64,000 nucleotides of DNA from Flaccisagitta enflata (Eukaryota > Chaetognatha > Sagittoidea > Aphragmophora), in the NCBI GenBank assembly GCA_965153355.1, contig OZ231127.1:26474001-26538000 (forward strand). The letters are read 5' to 3'. How positions within the stretch are numbered: position 1 is the stretch's first letter; every line of letters starts with the position of its first letter. This document shows positions 23,771-42,779 of this stretch, piece by piece. A program made the position numbers and the translations under genes. The notes beneath the pieces were generated by a model, which did no database searches, was not told the origin of the DNA, and worked only from the letters and a program-made list of their open reading frames with translations.

Positions 23771-23971
23771 GTATACCGTGGAACTAGTTTTTTTTTCAAA
23801 TTTCTTTTTGAATGCATTGGTTCATCCGTTTAGTTCGTTCGTTGGAAGAACCCATTGGGTCTCCAAGACTTCAACGATTGCGTGTTTGTATTATTCTGCT
23901 TGTATAGATGACCGCCATTGAACGGTTGCTCCGCAACGATTTTATCGAAACGGTCCATGCCAAAGTTGAAC

Positions 23972-24115
23972 AAAGCCGGATACACGGCCAATGATTATTC
24001 GCTTGCGGATTGGCAGGGGCAGTGGCAGCGGCAGTAATGAAAGAGGGTCACTTTGCAGACTAAAATGGTTACCGTATACCTGCCCCTGTCCAACAACAAG
24101 TGACTAGGCCCTAAG
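23972..24115 (-). mobile_element. Family A fragment
   Basis: AAAGCCGGATACACGGCCAA and GGATTGGCAGGGGCAG are recognisable; the 5' hairpin is lost. 24,116-24,930 shows no gene or clear repeat. Confidence 0.5.
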
Positions 24116-24939
24116 GCGTCCTCTCTGGCGCGGCCTCATCCAATTTTCTATCTTTTACAGAAGCTGAAGCTCATTTGAGATATGGCAATTTCCAACTCAC
24201 TACCACGGTCAATAGATGAAAGCACTGACACAGCAAGAGGCTTATTTAATTGAGAAAAATGGAAAATTCACGTTGGACATTACGAAAGTAAGGTGACAAC
24301 ATACAAACTGAGACAACAATTTAAACGACAATTATGACTTAGGATGAACATCGACCGTCATCAGATTGAAGGCACAAGAGGTGTTCAACAATAACACATA
24401 GAAAAAGTCAGACGGAAAAACAATTCACTCTTCAGAATGTACATTGGATATCATGACTTAGTTCACTGAACGTCAGAGTAAGATGCAGTTCCATTTATAA
24501 TTCATCAATAATGGGAGCCAGTCATCACGTGGAAATTGAAAGTTAATTTCGCCTTTTCAGGTTTACTTTCAAATGCTTTTAAAGGTGTTCCTTTAAATAT
24601 GACCAAGTTTGCTCATTTGTTGTATGAGATTTGACACATCATATGTATTGTACAATTGCAATTGGTCGGATAGCCTCAAAATGGTTTGCTAGTTGGTCGG
24701 ATTGGGGGGCGACTTTGGTTGATTCATTTAGCCGGATCATTACCAGTTGGTGAGCAATCATTTATTTATCCGAAAAAGCGAGTAAAACTTGGATGAGATG
24801 ATAAATTTATGAGTAAGCTCAGTGAGTTTGTAAATATCTATTTACAGAACAGACAGTATTACGTTGACGAAGAATATTGACAGACGAGGCGGATATCTGA
24901 CACTCGACCATAATGAAGCAATCAACGGTGAACAATGGG

Positions 24940-25110
24940 AAAAAATCTTAATTGGGTTGCATTCAATATCCCGTTCATTCATTCACAAAACCATTCAATC
25001 ATTAATTCACAATTTAACCATTCATTCACACTTTCATTCGTTCATGCTTTCCTTGGTTCACGTTTTCAATCATTCACATATTCACTCACACAATCATTCC
25101 TTCAGTTGAT
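24940..25110. repeat. Degenerate (TTCA)n stretch
   Basis: CATTCATTCACA-like units with many interruptions. Confidence 0.6.
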
Positions 25111-25384
25111 ATTTCTCCTTGAATTATATCTTCATATAACAATTTAACAATAAGGTATTGCAAAACGCATTTCTTCTTCACATCAGGGTAAGTGGATAGA
25201 TAGATTGATGGTTGTTAACACGATTTTGAGGAAAACGGAACAAAATTATCAGCGGACCCTGAATTTGTCAATCTTTTCTTTTGTAGTTTTTTTATTTGTT
25301 TTTTTTCTCATCAACACAACACATTCCTTGGACAACATACACCTTTGACCTTAATTTCATATTGCTGTACATGCTTGTAAAGAC

Positions 25385-26093
25385 CGTTTGCACACACCCC
25401 TTTACCTTGGGTGTGTCAATAATTATAAATATAATTGATATAACTATATTTATGATTATAATTATAACTATGATTATTTCAATATGCAGAAGTTCTTTTG
25501 ATTCGATCATCACAATTAAGGAACATGGAGAAATAAATTCTCAGCATTTTAATTTTTTTTTTCCAAATATATTTATCTTTTTAGTCGCGTGCACGCGACT
25601 CTACGCCCAGCTTTGTCCATCTGTCTGTCGGTCGGTTGGTCTGTTGTTCCGTCACGCTTTTACTTTTTTTATCAATTTTATTTCTTTAAGTCATTGTAAG
25701 TCATTTAAGAGCATATTGAGTCATTCTAAATAATTCTAAGTCAATCTGTAAGTCTCGCACGCGACTTATAGGTGTTGGCCTTGTTGTTTTTTTTAATGCA
25801 AAAACCGATTTTGACAAACATGTATACCGCAGTGACTGCGCCATATTTTGTTGGAGGAATAGCAAAGGTAAAAAATTTTCAAGTTTTTCTTTTTTTACTC
25901 TGAATAGCTCAAAAGTAAAATCAACAAAGCAGCAATATCCAAATTAACAGCAAAAAAAGGATTTTTTTTATAATAAATGGAAGATAAATGAAATTTGAAA
26001 AAACAAAACATTCAAAAGACATCTTTATATACCACAACAGCAATGAAGCGATCAAAATAACTTCTGCATATCGACACAACAAACACCCCCCTC
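25385..26093. mobile_element. Second, diverged copy of the GGGTGTGTC MITE
   Basis: Left TIR CTTGGGTGTGTCAATA, an AT insertion, then ATATGCAGAAGTTCTTTTGA; right TIR complement TCGATATGCAGAAGTTATTT. Internal AAATTTCATTTATCTTCCAT is shared with the 23.3-kb copy. A family A element is nested at 25,580. Confidence 0.65.
25580..25790 (+). mobile_element. Family A element with AAGTCATT array
   Basis: TTTTTAGTCGCGTGCACGCG, GTCTGTCGGTCGGTTGG, a short AAGTCATTCT-like array, then GTCTCGCACGCGACTTATAG and GGTGTTGGCCTTGTT. Confidence 0.8.
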
Positions 26094-26130
26094 CCTCAGA
26101 AAAAAAAATTAACCTAATACCAACAAAACC

Positions 26131-33546
<7,416 letters not shown>

Positions 33547-33888
33547 CTTCTCTCAAACCCGATTGGTCACCTGTCGATTGCCGGAAAATCGATAAATCTT
33601 TTCAATACATCGCAATATCGATTATCAAGTACTACACCGCTTGTCCGTCGTCAATGACAATTCGCCAATAACTTGAACTGAATAAGACAATATATCCCCT
33701 GCAAATCCAGTTTCCTCTTAGCTGGAATACTCTCTCTCTTTCTCCCTGTCTCGCAGGTTTAATCGCGAACACGCAAAACTATACTAATTCGCAAGGCGGA
33801 CTTTTCAACCAGTCAGTCAGACTCATAGTCATAGGATAAAGAATAGAGAAGATTCCTTCGTTGCTTTTTGAGTAGCCTCCAGAAAACA

Positions 33889-34037
33889 AGGCCGGATACA
33901 CGGCAAGACAGTCGCGCACGGTTGGGCAGGAGCAGTAATGCGAAAATGTGACGGATCGACGGACGGAGGGACGGACGGACCGACCAACGGACCTACCGAC
34001 CGACATGCCAAGGTGTAGAGTCGCGTGTCCTAAAAAA
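33889..34037 (-). mobile_element. Family A element
   Basis: AACAAGGCCGGATACACGGC, GGTTGGGCAGGAGCAG, a GACGGACGGAGGGACGG run, AAGGTGTAGAGTCGCGTG and TCCTAAAAAA. It lies upstream of GIPC. Confidence 0.8.
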
Positions 34038-34439
34038 TGCCTAGAATTCCTTTTTGATCTTATAGACATTACTGCTTAATTATGAGTTAAAACATGATAT
34101 GGTAGTACGTCAGCTGGCTGGAGGTGGCAGAGGAGAAATCAGGCCTCAGCTCAATAGATAAATATGCTTGAAATTCGCCGCCATTCTTGGTTGCATAGAC
34201 ACACCGATGATCAAACAGAGCGGTTACATTAGTTTAGGTATCGCCTCCGGTTTTTTTAGACAATGAACTTCAAACAGGGAATTAAATATATTTCAATTAT
34301 TTAAATTAAACCATCATTAGCATCAATGATGTTGTAATTGTAAATATCTCTAGAACGACAGGCAACACTGTTGAAGGCCGTTGGCAAAAATCGAAATGGC
34401 ATCAACTCCCACGAATGGCGGAATGCCGAATCCAGGGAG

Positions 34440-34728
34440 TGGTCCACGTAGTCATGAATCATTTGCACAATTCCAACTCATCCGACAGAAGAGATGACCA
34501 TCTTGTTGCGACGACTGTTCGATACACTGGGCGTTGTCACTATAGTTACAGAAAAAACCGTATTCGTTACCCGTTGGGTGATTCGAGAGTCGAGATGATG
34601 ACCGAGTTAAGGCGCCTCCACCGCGCCTATTTGTGCTACCGCCACCGGCGCCACCGCAGCTCAGTTCGCTCGCGTCAGGTACGACGAAAATGAAACCGGA
34701 ATATCGTCTCTGATTATCACTAATTCAA
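34440..34728 (-). other. Open Gly-rich stretch, possible GIPC 5' exon
   Basis: The minus strand is open between two TGA codons and encodes a Gly/Ser-rich segment (SCGGAGGGSTNRRGGGA), then NHPTG followed by a GGTAACG donor in phase 1. GIPC proteins have a Gly-rich N terminus, and an AG in TTTGAG before exon 1 would fit this phase. There is no ATG in frame. The opposite strand also has a short frame (ATG at 34,396). Unproven. Confidence 0.2.
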
Positions 34729-34729
34729 T

Positions 34730-35335
34730 TATCCCATGAACTGTTCGTCTGATGAAAAGCGAAAACTGAGGATATGTGTTTGATGATGACGATGATTATG
34801 AATAGTGTTTGGAATTTCCGTAGATGATGGAATTAAATTGAATGGCCGCTGCTCTTCCATGAGTGAAAGTGAGTAAAAAGTCGCAAAGATGGAAACCATG
34901 ACGTTATGAGGAATTGACTAACGCACCTTCACATAAAAAATAGTAATAGCTTACTGATATTAAGGCTGGTATTTATCAACACTAGTTCTTATACTAGTAG
35001 ATAAATTTTTAAGGAAATTGATTGATAGTTGGACAAGTTTTGACAATCAAGGATAGAGCAAAATTTCTGATAAACAATTGACTGAAGAGGAAAATTATTT
35101 TCCTTTAAAACATGAATTGCATAAAACTATCACAGAAGTAAAAGAAATATCACCATCAAAAAATATATCTTTATGTCAAATAACTCTTTAATTTTTTATT
35201 TTTCCAAGTTACCAATACCTCGACTTAAAGGTTTCCACGCTCAAATGATTCCATTTGTTTGCTCTTCCAGACTTCCACTTACCCAACAAGCAGCAGCAAC
35301 GGAACATTCTCTCGTTTCCATCTTCCCTTGTTTTC
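34730..35335. other. No gene seen
   Basis: AT-rich unique sequence. No convincing exon, inverted repeat or array. Confidence 0.4.
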
Positions 35336-35336
35336 T

Positions 35337-35339
<3 letters not shown>

Positions 35340-35423
<84 letters not shown>

Positions 35424-35647
35424 GCTTTAGATGCTCTCTCTCTCTTCAGCTTTAGATGCTCTCTCTCTCTTCAGCTTTAGATTCTCTCTCACTCACTATC
35501 TATGCAGCTTTAGATGCTCTCTCTCTCTCTCCAGCTTTAGATGCGCTCTCTCTCTCTCGCTCTCTCTCGCTCTCTCTCTCGCTCTCGCTCTCGCTCTCGC
35601 TCTCGCTCTCGCTCTCTCTCTCTCTCTCGCTCTCGCTCTCGCTCTCG

Positions 35648-35690
<43 letters not shown>
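35340..35690. repeat. (CT)n with CAGCTTTAGATGCT units
   Basis: Pure CT to 35,421, then four units in which CAGCTTTAGATGCT alternates with short CT runs, then CGCTCT-rich CT. Confidence 0.95.
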
Positions 35691-36089
35691 GCTTTTGATT
35701 CTAACATCAATTTTATCACATTTCGATTACTCTATCAGGTCGTTTACAGCGGATCCGTTGACAGATGGAAGCAACTCTTGCAGACCCCCCAATAATAAAA
35801 TAGAAATGTCGCATATAGCAATTGATTCCAGCCATGACCGCTGGTTACGTGCGAAGAAGTTTGATGTTTGCTAGCAGAATTTGCATAACATCTGCGCAAC
35901 AATTACAAATAAAGGCGGCTAATCGCCGACCGGAAAAAAGTCGTAAATGGGAATTTCTTTTTTGCAATGCAAGTTTTTCTGTAAATGAATCTCATGTTGT
36001 CTTGTTAACTGTCTGTCTGTTTTTATTATTCCATCTACATGTGTCTATTCTTTCTCTTTAGTCTTCCTCTGTCTGTGTTTCTCTCTAGA

Positions 36090-36468
<379 letters not shown>

Positions 36469-36559
36469 AAAAGCTGATAAAAATATCAAAGCTAGCGTCA
36501 TAAAAATTCGAGTCAATTTGCGTAACATCTTTACTCTACTCTATTGTTACATAAGGCCG

Positions 36560-36860
36560 AAATAGGGGAACAATGAAAAATATCAATTTTTGCAGAAATG
36601 CAAAAAATAAAAAAAGATTCAAAAATTCATAACGCCAAAACTAATAATCAAAGAGACTTCTGGTTGGCGCCATTTGAAAGAGAAAAATTAGCTCTTTCTT
36701 AGCTATAAATATCAAAAAATGTATACTCCCAGCACAAAAGATGCTCAACTTCCTAAAATTGCCCAAAACTGAAAATGGAAAATTTTATTTGTCCCCTACG
36801 TTTCAAAAAGTCGATTTACGTAATTCGACTTTTTTCCAATGATCACTGTTATACTATAAA
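36560..36860. repeat. Family H repeat fragment
   Basis: TTGGCGCCATTTGAAAGAG, TAGCTCTTTCTTAGCTA and CAAAAAGTCGATTTACG are shared with 12.2-12.8, 14.6 and 16.1-16.3 kb. Confidence 0.55.
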
Positions 36861-36962
36861 TTTTATTCTTTAAAATTCCCTTTAATTCCCTGAAAACACT
36901 TTGCATAGTCAGATAAAATTTCAGCCTGAACATGTTTTCTGCAGGAGTGTATGAAATGAGTC

Positions 36963-37107
36963 GTTTTTAGTCGCGGACACGCGACTACACCTTGCCGTGT
37001 CGGTCGGTAAGTCGGTCGGTTGGTCACATTTTTGAATTCCGAGCGGTTTTAGCATTACCGCTCCTGCCCAACCGTCCGCGACTGGATTGCCGTGTATCCG
37101 GCCTTGT
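36963..37107 (+). mobile_element. Family A element, compact copy
   Basis: TTTTTAGTCGCGGACACGCG, GTCGGTCGGTAAGTCGG, ACCGCTCCTGCCCAACCG and CCGTGTATCCGGCCTTGTT. It is the uninterrupted reference for the copy split at 53-54 kb. Confidence 0.85.
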
Positions 37108-37127
37108 TTATTTTTCTCCACCTTTTG

Positions 37128-37292
37128 CCTTTTATTTTCTTCCCCGCGACGCGCATTTTAAAATTTTGATTTTTTTCTCATGAAGCCGTAAAACAGTGTA
37201 GTTACAGTAATTTTTTCTCTTTCTTCCCCCTTTGATTTTCTCCTTGATTTCCCACCCCCCGATGGACAGGGGGGGGGCAGGAATTATATACA
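37128..37292. mobile_element. Partial family I (hAT-like) copy
   Basis: CTTCCCCGCGACGCGC, CCCTTTGATTTTCTCC and GGAATTATATACAG match one half of family I. It abuts the next copy at CAGGCCTG. Confidence 0.55.
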
Positions 37293-37293
37293 G

Positions 37294-38366
37294 CAGGCCT
37301 GTGTATAGTTCTACAACCTTTATTTTCCCTCCCTGCCTTTGATTTTCTTCCCCGCGACATATCGCGTCGCGTTACTAAATCAATGGTTTTCTTCCCCATA
37401 AAGCAATAAAAACAATGTGTCTAAGGTTTAAATAGTGTTAGGCAGTGTTTTACTTATCATGTTTTACTAATCACGTTTAATAGTTTGTTTCCCCAAATTT
37501 TCTTTCTGGGAAGCGGCCCCGAAAGGGCCGATGACCTATGCTTTCACACAGGAGAAATTTCTCCTCCTCCTACGCCCCCCCCTCTGTCAAGACCCAAATC
37601 CTAGTCTCGAGGCCCTAATCCTAGTCTCAAGGCCCAAATCTTAGCCTAGAGGCTCAAATCCTAGCCCCAAAGCTCAAATCCCAGCCTCGAGGCTCAAATC
37701 CCAGCCTCGAGGCTCAAATCCCAGCCTCGAGGCTCAAATCCCAGCCTCGAGGCTCAAATCCCAGCCTCGAGGCTCAAATCCCAGCCTCCAGGCTCAAATC
37801 CAGCCTCCAGGCTCAAATCCCAGTCTCCAGGCTCAAATCCCAGTCTCCAGGCTCAAATCCCAGTCTCCAGGCTCAAATCCCAGTCTCCAGGCTCAAATCC
37901 CAGTCTCCAGGCTCAAATCCCAGTCTCCAGGCTCAAATCCCAGCCTCCAGGCTCAAATGCCAGCCCAGAGGCCTAAATCCTGGTCTTGAGGCCCAAATCC
38001 TAGCCTCAAGGCTGAAATCCCAGCCCTGAGGCTCAAATCCCAGCCTTGAGGCTCAAATATCAGCTTGAGGCTCTAATCCCAGCTCTAAGGCTCAAATCCC
38101 AGCTACAAGGCTCATATCCCAACCTCCAGGCCCTAATTACAGCTTTGAAGCTCAAATGAAAACTGGGTCATCGGCCCCTCCGGGGCTGCTGCCCCTTTAA
38201 CCACCTCACACCAACATACACTCACATAGGGGCAACAGATACCGCTGACCATCTAACACTTTTGCGACTATTTCTTCCTTCCTTTTCCCTCCCTTTTACC
38301 AAACCCTTTGATTATTCCCTCCCCCCCCCATGGGGGGAGGGGAACACGGAACAATATACAGGCCTG
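37294..38366. mobile_element. Family I (hAT-like) copy split by a family B element
   Basis: Left CAGGCCTGTGTATAGTTC and right GGAACAATATACAGGCCTG. The middle matches the 21.85-kb copy on both sides of the family B insertion (CCCCAAATTTTCTTTCT ... CCTTCCTTTTCCCTCC). Confidence 0.7.
37508..38275 (+). mobile_element. Family B element with about 28-unit array
   Basis: Left cap GGGAAGCGGCCCCGAAAGG and right cap GTCATCGGCCCCTCCGG. Between them are CTCAAATCCCAGCCTCGAGG / CAGTCTCCAGG units of 20 bp, with homogeneous blocks at 37,690-37,790 and 37,830-37,940. The tail has ACCGCTGACCATCTAAC and TTTTGCGACTATTT. Confidence 0.85.
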
Positions 38367-38418
38367 ATTTTCTGTCATTCGTATAAAAGCGTGGCTGTGA
38401 CTTGAATTGTTAGTTTAT

Positions 38419-38885
38419 GGGCAGCGGCCAAAAAGGGCCGATGTCCTGTAGAACACAGGGGGGAATTTCGAGACGTACGTCCGTCCCTCCATGTACACTG
38501 AAGGCCTCAAATTAGCCCTCCCAGGCCTCAATTGAGCCCTCGAGGCCTCAAATCAGTCCTCTTGGCCTTAAATCCGCCCCCCCCGCCTCAAATCTGCCCT
38601 CCAGACCTCAAATCTGCCCTCCAGACCTTCAATCAGCCCTCCAAGCATAAAACCAGCCCTCCAAACCTTAATTATGCCCTCCAGCCCTCAAATATGCCTT
38701 CAGTGGCTTAAATCAGCCATCTAGAGCCCCCTCAGGACAGACGGAAGGACGGACGTCTCAAAATTCACCCCTGTGTTCTACAGGACATCGGCCCTTTGGG
38801 GCCGCTGCCCTGCTCTCATTCCACTTCTTCACTGGATCACTCCCAGCAAGGCATTGGGTACCGCTGACCATGTGCGATCCTTGGA
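38419..38885 (+). mobile_element. Family D cap-and-array element
   Basis: GGGCAGCGGCCAAAAAGGGC cap, GATGTCCTGTAGAACACAGG, an array of GCCCTCCAGACCTCAAATCT units, and an inverted cap. The tail GTACCGCTGACCATGTGCG matches the 19.6-kb copy. 38,886-39,320 shows no gene. Confidence 0.8.
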
Positions 38886-39321
38886 TGACTAGTTAGTTCT
38901 TGGTCTCCGACGTTCAATCATCACGGAATGACTACATTAAAATGGAATTCATTTAGAACTCGCGAAAAATTCGACTGCTGCAAGTGCAACGCCATCTAGC
39001 GGGTGAACGTTCAATAACCAGACCCCGCAGTACACGGGCTAGAGTGGTAAAAAGCCAAAACACCTCCATGGACCTTGTCTCTTTTATATTTTTCGAATTT
39101 TCTCGAGAGCTTTCATGCTGAGAGTTGCCGATTACTGTTCTTCACTAAGCGCCTGACGACTGCCTGACTGACTAAGCGCCTAACGCGACGGTGGAGTTTA
39201 ACGCTTTCACTGAGTAATATGAAGTACGTAAAAAAAGATTTGAGAATAACTGGACAAGCCTCCCCCACTCACCCAAGTTGGCCCCTGCCTACCCGAAGAG
39301 CATTTCAGGAACTAGCATTTG

Positions 39322-39408
39322 GGACAAGCTAGCCACAAAACATTAATTAAAATCACGTGCATTACTTATGCACGTGATTATAAGAAATGTTTTGTGGCTA
39401 GTTTGCCA
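39322..39408. repeat. Near-perfect palindrome centred on CACGTGCAT
   Basis: Arms of about 37 bp: CTAGCCACAAAACATT ... AATCACGTGCAT, loop TACTT, and the complement. A few mismatches in the AT-rich middle of each arm. Confidence 0.85.
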
Positions 39409-39465
39409 AAAGACGAACACCGGAAAAGCCCGCTGAAGCAGAACACTGACTGCAACCAACTAATT

Positions 39466-39468
<3 letters not shown>

Positions 39469-39559
<91 letters not shown>
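39469..39559. repeat. (GA)n microsatellite
   Basis: Pure GA, about 90 bp. 39,560-39,875 shows no gene. Confidence 0.97.
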
Positions 39560-39560
<1 letters not shown>

Positions 39561-39879
39561 TTTCATAGATGAACGGGGGAAGGAGCCCATATCTCGAGGG
39601 TGAAAAAAGGGAGAGAGAGACAACAGACGTAACTCTCTTAAAGGTCTCGAGCTTATGAGCAGGTTCCAACAGGACTGGGAAGCTGTCTAGAGACATACTC
39701 GAGATAAGGAGGAGGGTAAAAATGATGACAGAGTGGAGGGTTTTATGCAGATTACCAAACCAGAGCTTGAAAAAAATGTATCTCTAGGTATTTAGTTGTT
39801 GTACGTTCTTTTTATTTAGTAGAAGAAGGTTTATCATTTTTCATTTTCCTCTCTTGAATTTCATATCTACCATTTCATT

Positions 39880-40195
39880 TTCCCTTTTCCCTTTTTCCTT
39901 TTTCCTTTTTCCTTTTTCCTTTTTCCTTTTTCACCTTTCACCTTTCACCTTTCACCTTTCACCTTTCACCTTTCACCTTTCACCTTTCACCTTTTACTTT
40001 TTACTTTTTACTTTTTACTTTTTACTTTTTACTTTTTACTTTTTACTTTTTACTTTTTACTTTTTACTTTTCACTTTTCACTTTTCACTTTTCACCTTTC
40101 ACCTTTTACCTTTTACCTTTTACTTTTTACTTTTTACTTTTTACTTTTTACTTTTTACTTTTTACTTTTCACTTTTCACTTTTCAATTTGCATTT
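39880..40195. repeat. Heptanucleotide array with block-wise variants
   Basis: Strict 7-bp period. Successive homogeneous blocks of CCTTTTT, CACCTTT, ACTTTTT, ACTTTTC, ACCTTTT, then ACTTTTT again. The Phe/Leu/His frame across it is an artefact. Confidence 0.95.
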
Positions 40196-40225
40196 TCTAA
40201 TCTTCTCACTCTTCTCACTTTTTTA

Positions 40226-40601
40226 CTATATTATTTTTTAGTCGCGTGCACGCGACTCTACAACCCGCTTTGTCCGTCGGTTGGTCGGTCGGTTGGTTGG
40301 TTGGTCACACTTTACTTTTTTTATCACATTTATTTCTTTAAGTTATTTTTAGTCATTCTAAGTAATTTTAAGGCATTCTAACTCATTCTAAGTCATTCTG
40401 AGTCATTTTTAGTCATTCTAAGTCATTTTCGGTGATTAGGTCATTTTGTCATTTTAAGTCGTTTTTGATCATTTTAAGTCAGTTTAGGTCATTGTAAGTC
40501 ATTCTCAGGCATTCTAAGTCATTCTAAGGCACTTTAAGTCATTCTAAGTCATCTTAAGTCTGTAAGTCTTGCACGCGACTTATAGGTGTTGGCCTTGTTT
40601 T
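40226..40601 (+). mobile_element. Family A element with AAGTCATTCT array
   Basis: TTTTTAGTCGCGTGCACGCG, CTCTACAACCCGCTTTGTCC and GGTCGGTCGGTTGGTT. About 20 degenerate AAGTCATTCT units follow, then TCTTGCACGCGACTTATAGG and TGTTGGCCTTGTT. Same type as 25,580. 40,602-40,914 shows no gene. Confidence 0.85.
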
Positions 40602-40914
40602 TATACATTTCTTTTTTCCGATTTTGTTACAATCATTATATATTTCAAATACTAACAAATAGCTAAGCAAACCACTTCACAGATTTTTTCATACATATAT
40701 TCTCAATATAGTGAAAATCAAAAAGCCATGAAAAATCTTAGATAGTTTTTTTCCTGATGAGTTTGGTTAAATCCATCCTCTAAAAGGAGAAAAAACATAA
40801 AATTGAAGTGATAAAAAGTGATCATGAAGTTGACTTAAGGCCCTCGTGATCAAAGGTCAAATTGACATAGACCTCCTCTCACTCTTAGAGAGATTCTGTC
40901 AAGTTGATAAAAAA

Positions 40915-41030
40915 TGCTCCAGAAGAAGAAGATGAAGAAGAAGAAGAAGAAGAAGAAGAAGAAGAAGAAGAAGAAGAAGAAGAAGAAGAAGAAGAAGAAG
41001 AAGAAAAAAAAAGAAGAAGAAGAAGAAGAA

Positions 41031-41061
<31 letters not shown>

Positions 41062-41062
41062 A
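40915..41062. repeat. (GAA)n microsatellite
   Basis: GAA trinucleotides with one AAAAAA interruption. Reverse frames of Ser, Phe or Leu are artefacts. Confidence 0.96.
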
Positions 41063-41261
41063 AACAATTTATTGAAAAGACCAAAAGGATAAATGGATGG
41101 AAGAACCATCCCTACACCCTACATACAGCAACTTCGCAATTTCAACGTAATGTAGGCGCGAATCAGTAGAGAAACAAACATGATTAAAAGATTGGGGGAT
41201 TTTAGTAAAAACATTTTAACCTTAAACTCTTTGGATTAATGATAAAACAAACCAAAGCCAA

Positions 41262-41395
41262 AGCACCTCTTTTACTAGCTAAGTACGTCGGTCGGTCAGT
41301 CAGTCGGTTGGTCAGTTGGTAGGCTGGATAGTCAGTTGATAACGCAAATGTTTAACAATCCACTTTGCAAATGTTTTAGCCTATTTGGCCTTGCC
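41262..41395 (+). mobile_element. Degraded family F element
   Basis: AAAGCACCTCTTTTACTAGC, GTCGGTCGGTCAGTCAGTC and TTAGCCTATTTGGCCTTGCC. A family A 5' fragment (TTAGTCGCGACTCAACACC) follows at 41,399. Confidence 0.55.
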
Positions 41396-41658
41396 CTTCT
41401 TAGTCGCGACTCAACACCTTACCTTGTCGGTCTGTCTGTCTTTATGTCCCTCCGCCCATACCTTCGTCTGTCTGTACGGTAACTTCTTCCATGGTCACAT
41501 TGATGAAAAATTCATTGTTCATTGAATATATGGCCCAGAGAAAACATAGCGTAGGTTTGGTTTCAGCAATGATTGAGCTATCGAGGTTAATTACAAAATT
41601 GATCGATAGATAGTTGATTTTTTTTGGAATGATGCCAGACAGATACCCAGGCAGATGG

Positions 41659-41790
41659 ATCTTCTTCTTCTTCTTCCTCTTCTTCTCTTCTTCTCCTTCT
41701 TCTTCTTCTCCTTCTTCTTCTTCTTCTTCTTCTCCTTCTCCTTCTTCTTCTTCTTCTTCTTCTTCTTCTTCTTCTTCTTCTTCTTCTTCC
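41659..41790. repeat. (CTT)n microsatellite
   Basis: CTT with CCTTCT interruptions; degenerate to about 41,850. 41,860-42,120 shows no gene. Confidence 0.95.
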
Positions 41791-42124
41791 TTTACATCTT
41801 CTCTTTCTTCCTCTTCTACTTCTTCATCTTTTACTGCTACTTCTTTTTCTCTTCTCCCTCTTTTTCACTGGCAACTGAAAAAAAAACCGATGAAACATCG
41901 ATAGTTAAATGACCAAGAAAGAAAACTTGGAGTCATTGTGAATCAAAACTGACCAAGACCCAAAACAATTAAGTGGCGGTAGGTAGGAACAACCATCGAA
42001 TCATTCAATCATTAAAACATTAAAGACAATGGAAGGACAATGCAGTGGCCTGCGGCAATCATGAACCGTTGAAGCTTGAATCAACGATACATTTTGATCA
42101 TCTTGATCATCGAAAATTCCGATG

Positions 42125-42126
42125 GC

Positions 42127-42167
<41 letters not shown>

Positions 42168-42192
42168 CGACGACGACGACGACGACGACGAC
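42125..42192. repeat. (CAA)n then (CGA)n run
   Basis: CAA changes to CGA directly before the tRNA-like segment. Confidence 0.95.
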
Positions 42193-42380
42193 GGGAGGGA
42201 GTTAGCTCAGTGGTAGAGAGTAGACTTGTGATCCTCTTGGTCACAAGTTCGATTTCCATCTGACATTGCCCGATGATTGCGCCAAATTTGTGGGCACATA
42301 GCCTCTCCTTACATTGTAAGTGAAGCTGAACGTAATTCAATCGACAACCGGACATGATTCTTCCGGACACAACAACCATG
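42193..42380 (+). mobile_element. tRNA-derived SINE
   Basis: The head has an A-box-like TTAGCTCAGTGGTAGAG and a B-box-like GGTCACAAGTTCGATTTCC with tRNA-like spacing. The anticodon loop region TTGTGATC would read GTG, but the stems are imperfect, so this is a pol III promoter head rather than a working tRNA. A tRNA-unrelated body of about 110 bp and a (GAC)n tail follow. Confidence 0.7.
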
Positions 42381-42580
42381 ACAACGACGACGACGACGAC
42401 GACGACAACGACGACGACAACAACAACGACAACAACGACAACAACAACAACAACAACAACAACAATAACAACAAAAATAACAAAAACAACAAAAATAACA
42501 AAAACAACAAAAACAACAAAAATAACAAAAACAACAAAAACAACAAAGACAACAACGACAACAACGACAACAACAATATA
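42381..42580. repeat. (GAC)n/(CAA)n/(AAAAAC)n run
   Basis: Tail-like trinucleotide run passing into AACAAAAATAACAAAAAC units. Confidence 0.93.
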
Positions 42581-42779
42581 ATTTTTTTCCATTTTTTTTC
42601 TTTTGTACCAAAAACAGATAGTTTAGAGTATTGAGTAAGAATTGAGTAACAATTGAGTAAGAAATGCGCCCTTACTTGAGGAAAAAAAGTTTCTTTTTTT
42701 TTATGATGTGGTAACTAAATTGATAAACCGAAGATTTGAGGAGAGTTTTTGCAAGTAACACTTTGTTCAGAAAATCACT

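Noticed and set aside
34396-34500. Plus-strand frame MASTPTNGGMPNPGSG
   Set aside because: 34 codons ending in TGA, with no clear splice donor; competes with the minus-strand reading and has no recognised homology.
37560-38160. Regular array with near-identical units, considered as a CRISPR
   Set aside because: Units are contiguous at 20 bp without unique spacers, and the genome is eukaryotic. It is a minisatellite inside family B.
42193-42272. A functional tRNA gene
   Set aside because: The acceptor and T stems do not pair well, and the segment is joined to a body and repeat tail, so a SINE head is the better reading.
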